A stretch of 10,608 bases of DNA from an uncultured Candidatus Saccharibacteria bacterium (lineage in GTDB: Bacteria > Patescibacteriota > Saccharimonadia > Saccharimonadales > Saccharimonadaceae), in assembly GCA_947364965.1 (NCBI GenBank), contig CANAUU010000029.1:1-10608 (forward strand). Reading direction: 5' to 3'. This document shows, in pieces, positions 1-5,780 of this stretch. Each line of letters opens with the position of its first letter. The stretch's first letter is position 1. The translations under genes and the position numbers were made by a program. Under the pieces are notes generated by a model. That model did not search any database. It saw only the letters and a program-made list of their open reading frames with translations, and had not been told where the DNA came from.

Positions 1-25
1 TAGCCGTTTCCCTCAGGCAGTTCTA

Positions 26-631
26 TTAAATCATGTAATAATGGATATCAACGATTTTCTCCTCTGTATGAACCGGCGGCTCGCTCTCTAGGAACAGAAT
101 ATCTGCCATTTCCGCCAACACCTTCCCAGACGGCGTCGTATGTTTTTCCGCATGAACCGCCAACTTTGTCGCTGGCGAAAACTTCAAAAAATTCTTAATC
201 TCGTCAACCAACTTCGCCGAAACATTCGTCGATCGATCAACCAAAATCCACTCCGCCGCTCCTTGCGATGCTGTCGGCATCATCCAATCCGTCGGCTTCC
301 GGCTGCTCGGCACAAAATATGTTATCTCGCCGTTATGCGAAAAAATATACCGATAATCCGCCGCTTCATCCGCCCAGGCAATCTCCCCGTCGCGCACCTC
401 AGCCTTCGAATTCAAAATCGTCGCGCTCACCCCTAGCCTATCCAGCACTGATAGCGACACCGCCGCCCCGCCATAGACACTCGTCCGCCGGAAGAAACTA
501 TGCGCCTCCCCGTTAAAGCCAAGATTCATCCAATCAATCCCATTCTCATCCGTCTCGAAATCATTCTGCCGTTCGTCCAGCTTCAGGTAAATATCTTTCA
601 GTACATTCCCAATAATCAAAATCTTGCTCAT
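26..631 (-). CDS. PfkB-family carbohydrate/nucleoside kinase, truncated, possibly frameshifted
   Basis: PfkB (ribokinase-like) kinases phosphorylate sugars or nucleosides with ATP in the cytoplasm. The protein opens with the family's first strand, MSKILIIGNVLKDIYLKLDE, and has the Gly-Gly substrate motif VYGGAAVSLSVLDRLGV at residues 53-68, followed by core strands such as WILVDRSTN and DILFLESEPP. Start: an upstream in-frame ATG at 748 exists, but a perfect TATAAT lies 6 bases before the ATG at 631 and the homology begins there, so I chose 631. The 201-residue product is about 100 residues short of the usual length and lacks the C-terminal GAGD catalytic motif. Its last residues (DIHYYMI) look non-native, while another frame opens at base 47 and reads YPLLHDLIELPEGNG to the window edge. 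This suggests a one-base frameshift, either real or a sequencing error. The substrate cannot be told from the sequence. Confidence 0.75.
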   Translation of the reverse strand: MSKILIIGNVLKDIYLKLDERQNDFETDENGIDWMNLGFNGEAHSFFRRTSVYGGAAVSLSVLDRLGVSATILNSKAEVRDGEIAWADEAADYRYIFSHNGEITYFVPSSRKPTDWMMPTASQGAAEWILVDRSTNVSAKLVDEIKNFLKFSPATKLAVHAEKHTTPSGKVLAEMADILFLESEPPVHTEEKIVDIHYYMI

Positions 632-649
632 GCTTCCATTATAGCATAA
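632..649 (-). promoter_or_regulatory. Leaderless promoter of the PfkB-type kinase gene
   Basis: Read on the minus strand, TTATGCTATAAT covers 649-638. It has a perfect -10 hexamer with the extended TGC element. Six bases (GGAAGC) separate it from the ATG at 631, so transcription should start at the start codon. The -35 position (about 666-661, TTTCTT) is poor and lies inside a 12-bp inverted repeat. No Shine-Dalgarno site can fit in the transcript. Confidence 0.75.
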
Positions 650-659
650 GGAGTTGAGC

Positions 660-687
660 GAAGAAATATCATTTATGATATTTCTTC
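660..687. repeat. Perfect 12-bp inverted repeat over the kinase promoter -35 region
   Basis: GAAGAAATATCA and its exact reverse complement TGATATTTCTTC flank a 4-base spacer (TTTA). The repeat covers the -35 position of the divergent kinase promoter, so it could be a repressor operator. A partial further copy of one half (AATATCATTT) sits at 741-750. It could instead form a hairpin in RNA, but no T-run follows, so a terminator is unlikely. Confidence 0.6.
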
Positions 688-703
688 CGAAACGACGCAG
701 TGC

Positions 704-741
704 TTTCTGCCCCCAGATAGCACCAAGATCCCGGGCAGAAA
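704..741. repeat. 9-bp inverted repeat in the divergent intergenic region
   Basis: TTTCTGCCC (704-712) and GGGCAGAAA (733-741) form a perfect inverted repeat around a 20-base spacer. It lies between the minus-strand kinase promoter and the plus-strand promoter at 775. No T-run follows on either strand. Its role is unknown; a binding site or remnant structure is possible. Confidence 0.4.
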
Positions 742-774
742 ATATCATTTCAAGACGATACTACACAAAGTCTA

Positions 775-803
775 TTGACTTTTTAACCAATGTGTGCTAT
801 AAT
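775..803 (+). promoter_or_regulatory. Near-consensus sigma70-type promoter upstream of the candidate RNA and pilin-like gene
   Basis: TTGACT (775-780), a 17-base spacer, and TATAAT (798-803) with an extended TGC element. The predicted start is near 810. Unlike most promoters in the window it has both boxes and is not next to a start codon. It closely resembles the promoter at 9779-9807 (23 of 30 bases identical). It could drive a short RNA ending near 853 or a long leader to the pilin-like gene at 1061. Confidence 0.75.
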
Positions 804-822
804 TAAAATAGAATAGGAGATC

Positions 823-832
823 TTGTCTCAAA
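823..832 (+). repeat. Direct repeat TTGTCTCAAA, copy 1 (copy 2 at 1000-1009)
   Basis: The same 10 bases occur at 823-832 and 1000-1009, bracketing the second promoter and the structured RNA at 870-983. The copies are not directly next to the RNA's inverted-repeat arms, so a target-site duplication is not shown. They could be a binding site or a by-chance match. Confidence 0.35.
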
Positions 833-834
833 AT

Positions 835-853
835 CGCCCTGCCAGGCGTTTTT
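835..853 (+). terminator. Weak intrinsic terminator between the tandem promoters
   Basis: CGCC-CTGCCA-GGCG followed by TTTTT gives a 4-bp GC stem, a 6-base loop and a five-T run. It lies about 25 bases after the predicted start of the 775-803 promoter. The stem is short, so termination would be partial at best. The T-run runs into the next -10 element. Confidence 0.35.
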
Positions 854-863
854 ATGTTATAAT
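853..863 (+). promoter_or_regulatory. Extended -10 promoter of the candidate structured RNA
   Basis: TATGTTATAAT contains a perfect TATAAT at 858-863 with an extended TGT element. No -35 match is seen at 835-840. Counting 7 bases on from the -10 puts transcription start at about G870, exactly the first base of the long hairpin, which supports a dedicated RNA promoter. No start codon follows, unlike the leaderless promoters in this window. Confidence 0.6.
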
Positions 864-869
864 GAAAGT

Positions 870-983
870 GCTAAATCAAACAGTTTAACCCAGCCAATTA
901 TGGGAGTAATGCGGCTATTTACGCAGTTTTCCGTAATTGGTGAACTGTTTGGTTTAGCGACTTAAGTAAATAGTCGCATTTTT
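870..983 (+). ncRNA. Candidate structured RNA, about 114 nt, free-standing or a leader/attenuator of the pilin-like gene
   Basis: Seen in the sequence: arm 870-887 pairs with 941-958 over 18 bp, including two G-U pairs. After a 6-base bulge (888-893), 894-906 pairs with 928-940 over 13 bp with three G-U pairs. A 4-bp TGCG/CGCA stem (910-913/922-925) closes an 8-base loop. The 3' end is an intrinsic terminator (957-983). The loop region 910-922 can instead pair with 966-978 over 13 positions (one G-U), which would break the terminator. So either a terminator or a pseudoknot can form, not both. The G-U pairs where DNA arms would be imperfect point to selection on RNA rather than DNA. I do not recognise it as tmRNA, 6S, SRP or RNase P RNA. 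Whether it acts alone or controls the pilin-like gene is inference. Confidence 0.5.
957..983 (+). terminator. Intrinsic terminator at the 3' end of the structured RNA
   Basis: GCGACT (957-962) and AGTCGC (972-977) form a 6-bp stem with a 9-base loop, followed by A and TTTTT (979-983). Its 5' strand shares two bases with the long hairpin, and its 3' strand can be captured by the hairpin loop at 910-922. This is the layout of a terminator/antiterminator switch. Confidence 0.6.
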
Positions 984-1060
984 CATGGTACAAAGACAGT
1001 TGTCTCAAACGCTCGAGCACCTATTTCTACCTAAAATGGCGGCCCCTAAAGGAGGTAATT

Positions 1061-1555
1061 ATGAAATATAAAACCATCGCCACGGCCATCTTGGCACTAA
1101 TCGGTGTGTTCGGCGCAGTCTGTAGCCTAGCGCAGCCTGCTCTCGCCGTCATATGTCCACCCCATAGCCTACGCAACCAAAGTGATGAGCCGGTAGAAGT
1201 TTCCGACATCAGCAGCGTCGCTCAGTGCAACTTGCCCGCCGAAGAAACTGCAGCCGATGGTAGTAAGAAAGACATGATCTGGTATATCAAAACCATTATC
1301 AATGTCGTCCTCGGTATGGTTGGGATTATTGCCGTCGTTGTTATAATTATCGGCGGTATTAGTTTCATCACCTCGCAAGGCGACCCTGGCAAAGTCACCA
1401 AAGCGCGCAACACAATTCTCTATGGCGCCGTCGGCGTTGTCGTCGCTTTACTAGCCTTCGCTATTGTTAACTTCGTCTTGAATAGTCTCAACAGTAGTTC
1501 AGCCGCTACCACCACACCCCCAACCCAGAATTCATCCTCCACCCAAAAGAAATAA
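1061..1555 (+). CDS. VirB2/TrbC-like pilin family membrane protein
   Basis: A 164-residue protein related to the small pilins of type IV secretion systems. In CPR bacteria such proteins are common outside complete secretion loci; their role is unsettled (surface filament or envelope protein). Residues 1-29 are a Sec signal peptide with cleavage predicted after ALA at 27-29. Two cysteines (32 and 56) in the exported N-terminal part could form a disulfide. Two hydrophobic segments (about 78-103 and 117-141) flank a loop with GGISFITSQGDPGKVTKARN, the family signature. The tail is Ser/Thr/Pro-rich and ends in KK. A strong Shine-Dalgarno site, AAAGGAGGT (1048-1056), fixes the ATG. It is the only gene of its unit, with a leader of up to about 250 bases containing the structured RNA, and it ends at the hairpin terminator at 1576. 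No other secretion genes are in the window. Confidence 0.8.
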   Translation: MKYKTIATAILALIGVFGAVCSLAQPALAVICPPHSLRNQSDEPVEVSDISSVAQCNLPAEETAADGSKKDMIWYIKTIINVVLGMVGIIAVVVIIIGGISFITSQGDPGKVTKARNTILYGAVGVVVALLAFAIVNFVLNSLNSSSAATTTPPTQNSSSTQKK

Positions 1556-1575
1556 CCGCACCCCAAACTAGCCAA

Positions 1576-1601
1576 AAATCCCCTCCGTCAAGAGGGGATT
1601 T
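1576..1601. terminator. Bidirectional terminator between the convergent pilin-like and rpmA genes
   Basis: AAATCCCCTC (1576-1585) and GAGGGGATTT (1592-1601) form a perfect 10-bp inverted repeat with a 6-base loop. On the minus strand the stem is followed by a run of five T (complement of 1574-1578), serving rpmA. On the plus strand it ends in TTT, serving the pilin-like gene that stops at 1555. Confidence 0.85.
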
Positions 1602-1620
1602 CTCAAAGACTGTAAAACAA

Positions 1621-1893
1621 TTAGCGAACTTCAACGCGCACGCGTGGCACATTCTTGCCCGAAAAATGCGATTTCTTTGTCTTCACAAAAGTCACCACGC
1701 CATCTTTCGCCGCGTGAATCGTAAAGTTGCGACTCATGTAGGTCCCAGGACCAGCAATCTTGGTGCTACCAGTCTGGCGCACAAGCACTTCGCCGTTCTT
1801 GACTTTCTGACCACCGAAACGCTTCACACCGAGGCGTTGACCGGCATTGTTATGGATGTTTTTGGCGGTACCGCCAGCTTTGACATGTGACAT
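1621..1893 (-). CDS. rpmA: 50S ribosomal protein L27
   Basis: L27 sits at the peptidyl-transferase centre of the large ribosomal subunit, where its N-terminal tail reaches toward the tRNA ends. The 90-residue protein has the diagnostic N-terminus MSHVKAGGTAKN, the core QRLGVKRFGGQKVKNGEVLV, and the RQTGSTKIAGPGTYMSRNFT segment. Length is normal for the family, and there is no Firmicutes-type cleavable extension. The ATG is one base after the stop of the upstream methyltransferase gene. A purine-rich AAGGAAGAAG stretch within the end of that gene serves as ribosome site, so the two are clearly co-transcribed from the promoter at about 3016. The usual partner rplU (L21) is not here. Transcription ends at the hairpin at 1576-1601. 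Confidence 0.97.
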   Translation of the reverse strand: MSHVKAGGTAKNIHNNAGQRLGVKRFGGQKVKNGEVLVRQTGSTKIAGPGTYMSRNFTIHAAKDGVVTFVKTKKSHFSGKNVPRVRVEVR

Positions 1894-1894
1894 A

Positions 1895-3004
1895 CTACTT
1901 CTTCCTTAAAACTATTATTTCTCGAGCAACTACCTGACCATCGCGATGGTAAAGTAAATCCGTCTGCCCTAGATTCTTAAAACTAGATACATTATAGCGC
2001 AGATTGCTAATTTCGTCAAGGAGATTTAACCTCTCATACCTCCCGTCCGACCTCAGCCATGCTGGCACCGCAATCACCACCGGCGTCCCCGCCCGAAGCT
2101 GTCCAGCCAAATTCTTTAAAAACCCCAGCACAATCGCGCCGCATTCCTGTTTTGCCTGCTTGAGCTTAATTTCCGCCGGCGGGAGCGACATCGGCGGCCC
2201 GAGATATCCCTCGCAAGCCACCGCATCGATCGGTGTCGTCCATTGATATGAAGTTGCGTCCCCGTCCGTCACGTCGACCTTCAACCATTCCATACCTGCT
2301 GTTTTCGCTAACCACTCCAAATTTCTTTCTGAGTACTGGACCATCCGTTCGGACAGATCCGTCCCATAGGGAACATAGCCCATCAACGCTGCCTCCTGTA
2401 AAACCACTCCCGTCCCGCAGAACGGATCCAGCAGCCTTGACCCTTTTGGTAAGTCGCCACAGAGGTTAATCAAAATCTGCGCCAGCTTTGGCGGCAACAT
2501 CCCGACTTTGGCATCTCGCGCCGGCCGCTTTCGATCACGCTCAACATAGCCCCCAATATCCTGAACACTAATTACTCGATAATATCGCCCACCATTCTTC
2601 AAAATCTCAATTTTCGTTGCCGAGAAAAGATGGTTATGGATACTGGTTGCACTCGAAAGCACCGCGCTTTTATTCGCCACTACCCGCACACTCCGCCCCA
2701 TTTTCACCAAACTTCGTTTCATCTTGAGCGCTTCTTTTTGCGCCAAAAACGCCGACGCTCCCCGCGAAAAATCCGACACTCCGAGTGTGATTTTACCCTC
2801 CGCTGGCAAGCTCTTCCATAAGTCCGCCAATTTCACCTCTTCTGCAATCTTCAAAGTTCCGCCTAGGCGCCGCACATCCGGCTTCTCATCCGCTTGGAAC
2901 TCTGCCAATCCCGGCGCAATCACTCGCACATCCGCAAACAAACTCTCTAGCTCAGCCACCGATATCAGCGGCTGCCGCCCCAAAACCGCAACATAACTTT
3001 TCAT
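1895..3004 (-). CDS. TRM11-like SAM-dependent RNA methyltransferase (THUMP/RlmKL-type fold)
   Basis: Likely methylates a guanosine in tRNA, as Trm11/TrmG10 enzymes do; the target here is not proven. The 369-residue protein has an N-terminal RNA-binding region (about 1-150), then ERDRKRPARDAKVGMLPPKL (155-174), a hallmark of this family. Next comes the Rossmann core with SAM motif I LLDPFCGTGVVLQEA (191-205) and motif II GTDLSERM (214-221). The catalytic motif IV, normally DPPYG in Trm11, reads EGYLGPP (265-271), so the exact chemistry is less certain. An in-frame ATG at 3028 adds eight residues, but a perfect TATAAT six bases before 3004 and the good N-terminus MKSYVAVLGRQPLISVAELE favour 3004, giving a leaderless mRNA. 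It is the first gene of a two-gene operon with rpmA, linking it to translation. Confidence 0.85.
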   Translation of the reverse strand: MKSYVAVLGRQPLISVAELESLFADVRVIAPGLAEFQADEKPDVRRLGGTLKIAEEVKLADLWKSLPAEGKITLGVSDFSRGASAFLAQKEALKMKRSLVKMGRSVRVVANKSAVLSSATSIHNHLFSATKIEILKNGGRYYRVISVQDIGGYVERDRKRPARDAKVGMLPPKLAQILINLCGDLPKGSRLLDPFCGTGVVLQEAALMGYVPYGTDLSERMVQYSERNLEWLAKTAGMEWLKVDVTDGDATSYQWTTPIDAVACEGYLGPPMSLPPAEIKLKQAKQECGAIVLGFLKNLAGQLRAGTPVVIAVPAWLRSDGRYERLNLLDEISNLRYNVSSFKNLGQTDLLYHRDGQVVAREIIVLRKK

Positions 3005-3022
3005 AAAACCATTATAACACGC
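3005..3022 (-). promoter_or_regulatory. Leaderless promoter of the methyltransferase-rpmA operon
   Basis: Minus-strand TGTTATAAT has its -10 hexamer at 3016-3011 and an extended TGT element. Six bases (GGTTTT) separate it from the ATG at 3004. The -35 position (3039-3034, TTCGAG) is weak. It is divergent from the flippase promoter about 100 bases away. Confidence 0.7.
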
Positions 3023-3106
3023 TACCATGTATTCTCGAATTTCTAGCCAGCCATATCCGTGACTTCGCTCACCTAAAACCTAAAAACCTTCAAACCTCGC
3101 CAACCT

Positions 3107-3125
3107 TATGCTATAATATAAAAAT
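3107..3125 (+). promoter_or_regulatory. Leaderless promoter of the flippase-xseA-xseB operon
   Basis: TATGCTATAAT (3107-3117) is the same extended -10 string as in the kinase and histidine-kinase promoters. Eight bases follow before the ATG at 3126, giving a leader of about 0-2 bases. A partial -35 (TTCAAA, 3089-3094) lies 17 bases upstream. No Shine-Dalgarno site is present. Confidence 0.75.
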
Positions 3126-4346
3126 ATGAGTAATTTTCGCAAAATTCTTACAGTTCTCACCTTAGTTTTAGTGGTTTTCGTGGTTTGGAGCGCTCGCGAA
3201 GATATTATGAGTGCCATCGGCTACCTTGCCAACACTAACCTTTTCTTTATCTTTTTACTGATCCCCGAACAGCTCTTCATGTATTATTGTGCTGGTCAAA
3301 TCTTTTTCTCCTACATGGCTGCGAAAGGTCGTGCAGAAATTTCGCACCGTCCAGGTCGCAAGCGTAAGAAAACTACCGAGGCTGATGTCATCAATGTCGA
3401 AACTTCTGCCGTCACCAAATCTGCTAAAATTGTCGCCGAAAAGACCAAATCCGCCAAAGCTGATGGATCGGATAAGCCCGCTCCAAAAAAGTTTTCTTCT
3501 TGGCTACTCGCCCGCATCTCTTTCGAGCTTAACTTCGTCAATCACGCCATTCCGAGTGGCGGTTTTGCAGGGCTCGGGTATATCACCTGGCGCCTGAAAG
3601 AATTCGGCTCGTCTGTCGGTCAAACCAGCTTCATGTATGCGCTCCGCTACGCGATTACAATTCTCGCTAACCAATTCCAGACTATTGTCGCTATCATCAT
3701 CCTCATTGCGACTGGCGGCATCGTTGAAGGCTCTTGGTGGGTGGTTGGTCTTACTAGTCTTATTTGTGTGGGCATTGTTGGCGGTCTCGCCGCCGTCGTC
3801 ATCATTGCTAGCAGTCAGGACCGCATCAACTGGTTTGCTCGCATAGCCACAAAATTTATTAACGGCTGTGTCAACATCATTACCTTCGGCCACAAACGCC
3901 AAGTCATCAAGAATGAACAAATTGAGGATTATCTCGGCGACGTCTACAAAGATCTTACAGTCGCCCGCAAGAACAAGAAGATTCTCATCCACCCAATTAT
4001 CTGGGGTGCAATTTATAGTTTCCTCGAAATTGCAACTTATTGGTTAGTCGGCATAAGCATGGGGCACATCGAAATCCTCCCGCAAATTATGATTGCCGAA
4101 GCTATCGCTAGCGTCATTGGCGCTGTCATGCTTACTCCGGGTGGCGTCGGCGGATACGAAGGCACCATGATCTTCCTGATGTCTGTTCTTGGCGTCGATG
4201 CCGGTCTCGCTACCGCCGTCGTGATTACTACTCGCGTCGTCGTGCTTATTGGCACTATTGTCAGCGGCTATGGTTTCTATCAGAATGCCGTTTCTAAAAT
4301 TGGCAAAAAAGAGCGAGAAGAAATTATGCGTGAGGTCGGTGAATAG
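3126..4346 (+). CDS. Flippase-like integral membrane protein (LPG synthase TM-region/UPF0104 family)
   Basis: A 406-residue polytopic membrane protein of the family that includes the membrane half of lysyl-phosphatidylglycerol synthase (MprF), YbhN and AglD. Members are thought to flip or transfer lipid-linked substrates; the substrate here is unknown. The signatures are NHAIPSGGFAGLGYITWRLK (139-158) and LTPGGVGGYEGTMIFLMSVL (336-355). Hydrophobic segments lie near 7-22, 38-62, 170-197, 204-228, 285-310, 318-337, 343-357 and 361-384. Residues about 67-122, between the second and third segments, form a Lys/Arg-rich, Ala/Ser/Thr-rich low-complexity insertion, probably a disordered cytoplasmic loop. 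There is no C-terminal synthase domain. The start follows a leaderless promoter. Its TAG stop shares a base with the GTG start of xseA, so translation is probably coupled. Confidence 0.85.
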   Translation: MSNFRKILTVLTLVLVVFVVWSAREDIMSAIGYLANTNLFFIFLLIPEQLFMYYCAGQIFFSYMAAKGRAEISHRPGRKRKKTTEADVINVETSAVTKSAKIVAEKTKSAKADGSDKPAPKKFSSWLLARISFELNFVNHAIPSGGFAGLGYITWRLKEFGSSVGQTSFMYALRYAITILANQFQTIVAIIILIATGGIVEGSWWVVGLTSLICVGIVGGLAAVVIIASSQDRINWFARIATKFINGCVNIITFGHKRQVIKNEQIEDYLGDVYKDLTVARKNKKILIHPIIWGAIYSFLEIATYWLVGISMGHIEILPQIMIAEAIASVIGAVMLTPGGVGGYEGTMIFLMSVLGVDAGLATAVVITTRVVVLIGTIVSGYGFYQNAVSKIGKKEREEIMREVGE

Positions 4347-5533
4347 TGTTTGAGGGCTTCGACGGCTGGCTCCGTATCAAGGATGACCCCGCCGATTCTT
4401 TCATCGATTCTGACAATCCTGGCGCCGAACGCCCGTATCGCGTCTCTGAACTTATCAATCATTGCAACTTCATTCTAGAACGCGAATTCGTTGATGTCCT
4501 CGTCGAAGGAGAAGTTGCTAGTTTCAAAGTCAATCAAGGCAAATGGGTTTTCTTCGACCTGAAGGAAGAAGATTTTAGCTTGAGCTGCTTCATGCCCTTG
4601 AATCAGCTTAGCGTCGCAATCACTGATGGTATGAAAATCCGTGCCCGAGTTTTGCCTAAAGTCACGAAATGGGGTAAGTTTTCGCTTACAGTTCGCCAGA
4701 TCATTCCAGTTGGCGAAGGGAATATCAAAAAAAGTTTTGAGTTGTTGAAGAAAAAACTAGCTGCCGAGGGACTGTTTGACCCAGCGCGCAAACGCCCGCT
4801 TCCGGATAACTTGTCTAAAATCGGCGTCATTTCCTCGACTAATGCTGCTGGATATCTCGACTTCCTCAAAATTCTCGACAATCGCTGGGGTGGCCTTGAA
4901 ATTAAAACCGTCAATACTCAAGTTCAAGGTTTGAACGCGCCGGAACAAATTAGCCGCGCGCTTGAATACCTCAACCAGCATACTGACGTTGAGGTAATCG
5001 CAATTCTGCGTGGTGGCGGCAGCGCTGATGACCTCGCTGCCTTTAATGATGAAAAGTTGGCTCGTGCCATTGCTGCTAGCCGCATTCCAGTCATCACTGG
5101 CATCGGTCACGAAATTGATGAAAGCCTTGCGGATCTTGCTGCCGACGTCCGAGCCTCTACGCCCTCCAATGCTGCGGAGCGCCTTACTCCCGATCGCTCT
5201 GCCGCTCTCTACCAAATCCGCGCCAGCCTTTCTAACGCTCGTCGTTATCTTCTTGATCAAATCGACCAGACCGAACACCAACTCTCCGAAACTCTCCACT
5301 CGACTAAACAGCTAATTCATCAGAAACTTGCCGCCACCGAGCAGCATTTAGCTTCAGTAGCGAAAGTTCTAGCCAGCCTCAATCCCGAAGCGGTTCTTCG
5401 TCGTGGCTACGCCATTCTCTCAAGCGACCACTCACCCGACCAAAACGCTAACTATAAAACTGGAGATGTTGTAAAAATTATAACATTTAATCAAACCCTA
5501 ACCACGGAGATCAAAAATGCCCAAAAACGCTAA
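4346..5533 (+). CDS. xseA: Exodeoxyribonuclease VII large subunit
   Basis: Catalytic subunit of exonuclease VII, which degrades single-stranded DNA from both ends in repair (EC 3.1.11.6). The 395-residue protein has an N-terminal OB-fold for ssDNA (about 32-120, beginning YRVSELINHC). The catalytic domain follows, with FELLKKKLAAEGLFDPARK (131-149), LRGGGSADDLAAFNDE (221-236) and GHEIDESLADLAADVRASTP (254-273). A helical region (about 283-345) probably binds the small subunit, and LNPEAVLRRGYAIL (345-358) closes the protein. All these are standard for the family. The start is GTG at 4346, sharing one base with the flippase stop. GAGGT (4332-4336) is a suitable ribosome site, and no later start codon fits. 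About 30 residues precede the OB-fold, slightly more than usual. The 3' end overlaps xseB by 17 bases. Confidence 0.95.
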   Translation: MFEGFDGWLRIKDDPADSFIDSDNPGAERPYRVSELINHCNFILEREFVDVLVEGEVASFKVNQGKWVFFDLKEEDFSLSCFMPLNQLSVAITDGMKIRARVLPKVTKWGKFSLTVRQIIPVGEGNIKKSFELLKKKLAAEGLFDPARKRPLPDNLSKIGVISSTNAAGYLDFLKILDNRWGGLEIKTVNTQVQGLNAPEQISRALEYLNQHTDVEVIAILRGGGSADDLAAFNDEKLARAIAASRIPVITGIGHEIDESLADLAADVRASTPSNAAERLTPDRSAALYQIRASLSNARRYLLDQIDQTEHQLSETLHSTKQLIHQKLAATEQHLASVAKVLASLNPEAVLRRGYAILSSDHSPDQNANYKTGDVVKIITFNQTLTTEIKNAQKR

Positions 5534-5759
5534 TCTAAACAAACCCTCAAAGTCAGATTCCTCAGAAACAACGACATCTATCACCGAAAAACTAGCTCGC
5601 CTTGACCAGTCGGTTGAATGGTTCTATGGCGACGATTTTACTCTCGACCAAGCCCTTGAAAAGTATCAAAATACCGCCGCTCTCGCCAAGGAAATTGAGA
5701 CAGACCTTGCCGAGATAAAGAATAAGGTTGAAGTTCTAGAGGACTTTACAAAAAGTTAG
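5517..5759 (+). CDS. xseB: Exodeoxyribonuclease VII small subunit
   Basis: Small helical subunit that binds the large subunit in multiple copies and is needed for exonuclease VII activity. It has 80 residues, normal for XseB. A disordered polar N-terminus (1-22) precedes the conserved helical hairpin: ITEKLARLDQSVEWF (22-36), then FTLDQALEKYQNTAALAKEI (41-60) and a charged final helix. The pattern L..LE..V.W......LD.ALE.Y..... is recognisable. The ATG at 5517 lies inside the end of xseA and is preceded by GGAG (5506-5509). The tight overlap shows co-expression of both subunits. Confidence 0.93.
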   Translation: MPKNANLNKPSKSDSSETTTSITEKLARLDQSVEWFYGDDFTLDQALEKYQNTAALAKEIETDLAEIKNKVEVLEDFTKS

Positions 5760-5780
5760 CGCTTGCGGTATAATAATACT
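5745..5780 (+). promoter_or_regulatory. Leaderless promoter of the membrane protein at 5781
   Basis: TTTACA (5745-5750), an 18-base spacer and TATAAT (5769-5774), followed by six bases before the ATG at 5781. The -35 lies in the end of xseB. It has the best -35 of the leaderless set and is the only one without a TG extension of the -10. Confidence 0.75.

Noticed and set aside
632..748. N-terminal extension of the kinase frame to the ATG at 748
   Set aside because: The extension crosses the perfect palindrome and the TATAAT promoter and has no PfkB similarity; the leaderless ATG at 631 fits better.
870..958. Long inverted repeat as a MITE or other mobile element
   Set aside because: The arms differ at positions that become G-U pairs in RNA, the promoter and terminator are aligned to the stem, and the nearby direct repeats are not flush with the arms. 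An RNA gene explains it better, though an element of mobile origin is not excluded.
3504..3992. Long minus-strand open frame (162 codons) inside the flippase gene
   Set aside because: It is the antisense shadow of a clear membrane-protein gene with matching codon phase; its Asp/Asn-rich product reflects complementing hydrophobic codons.
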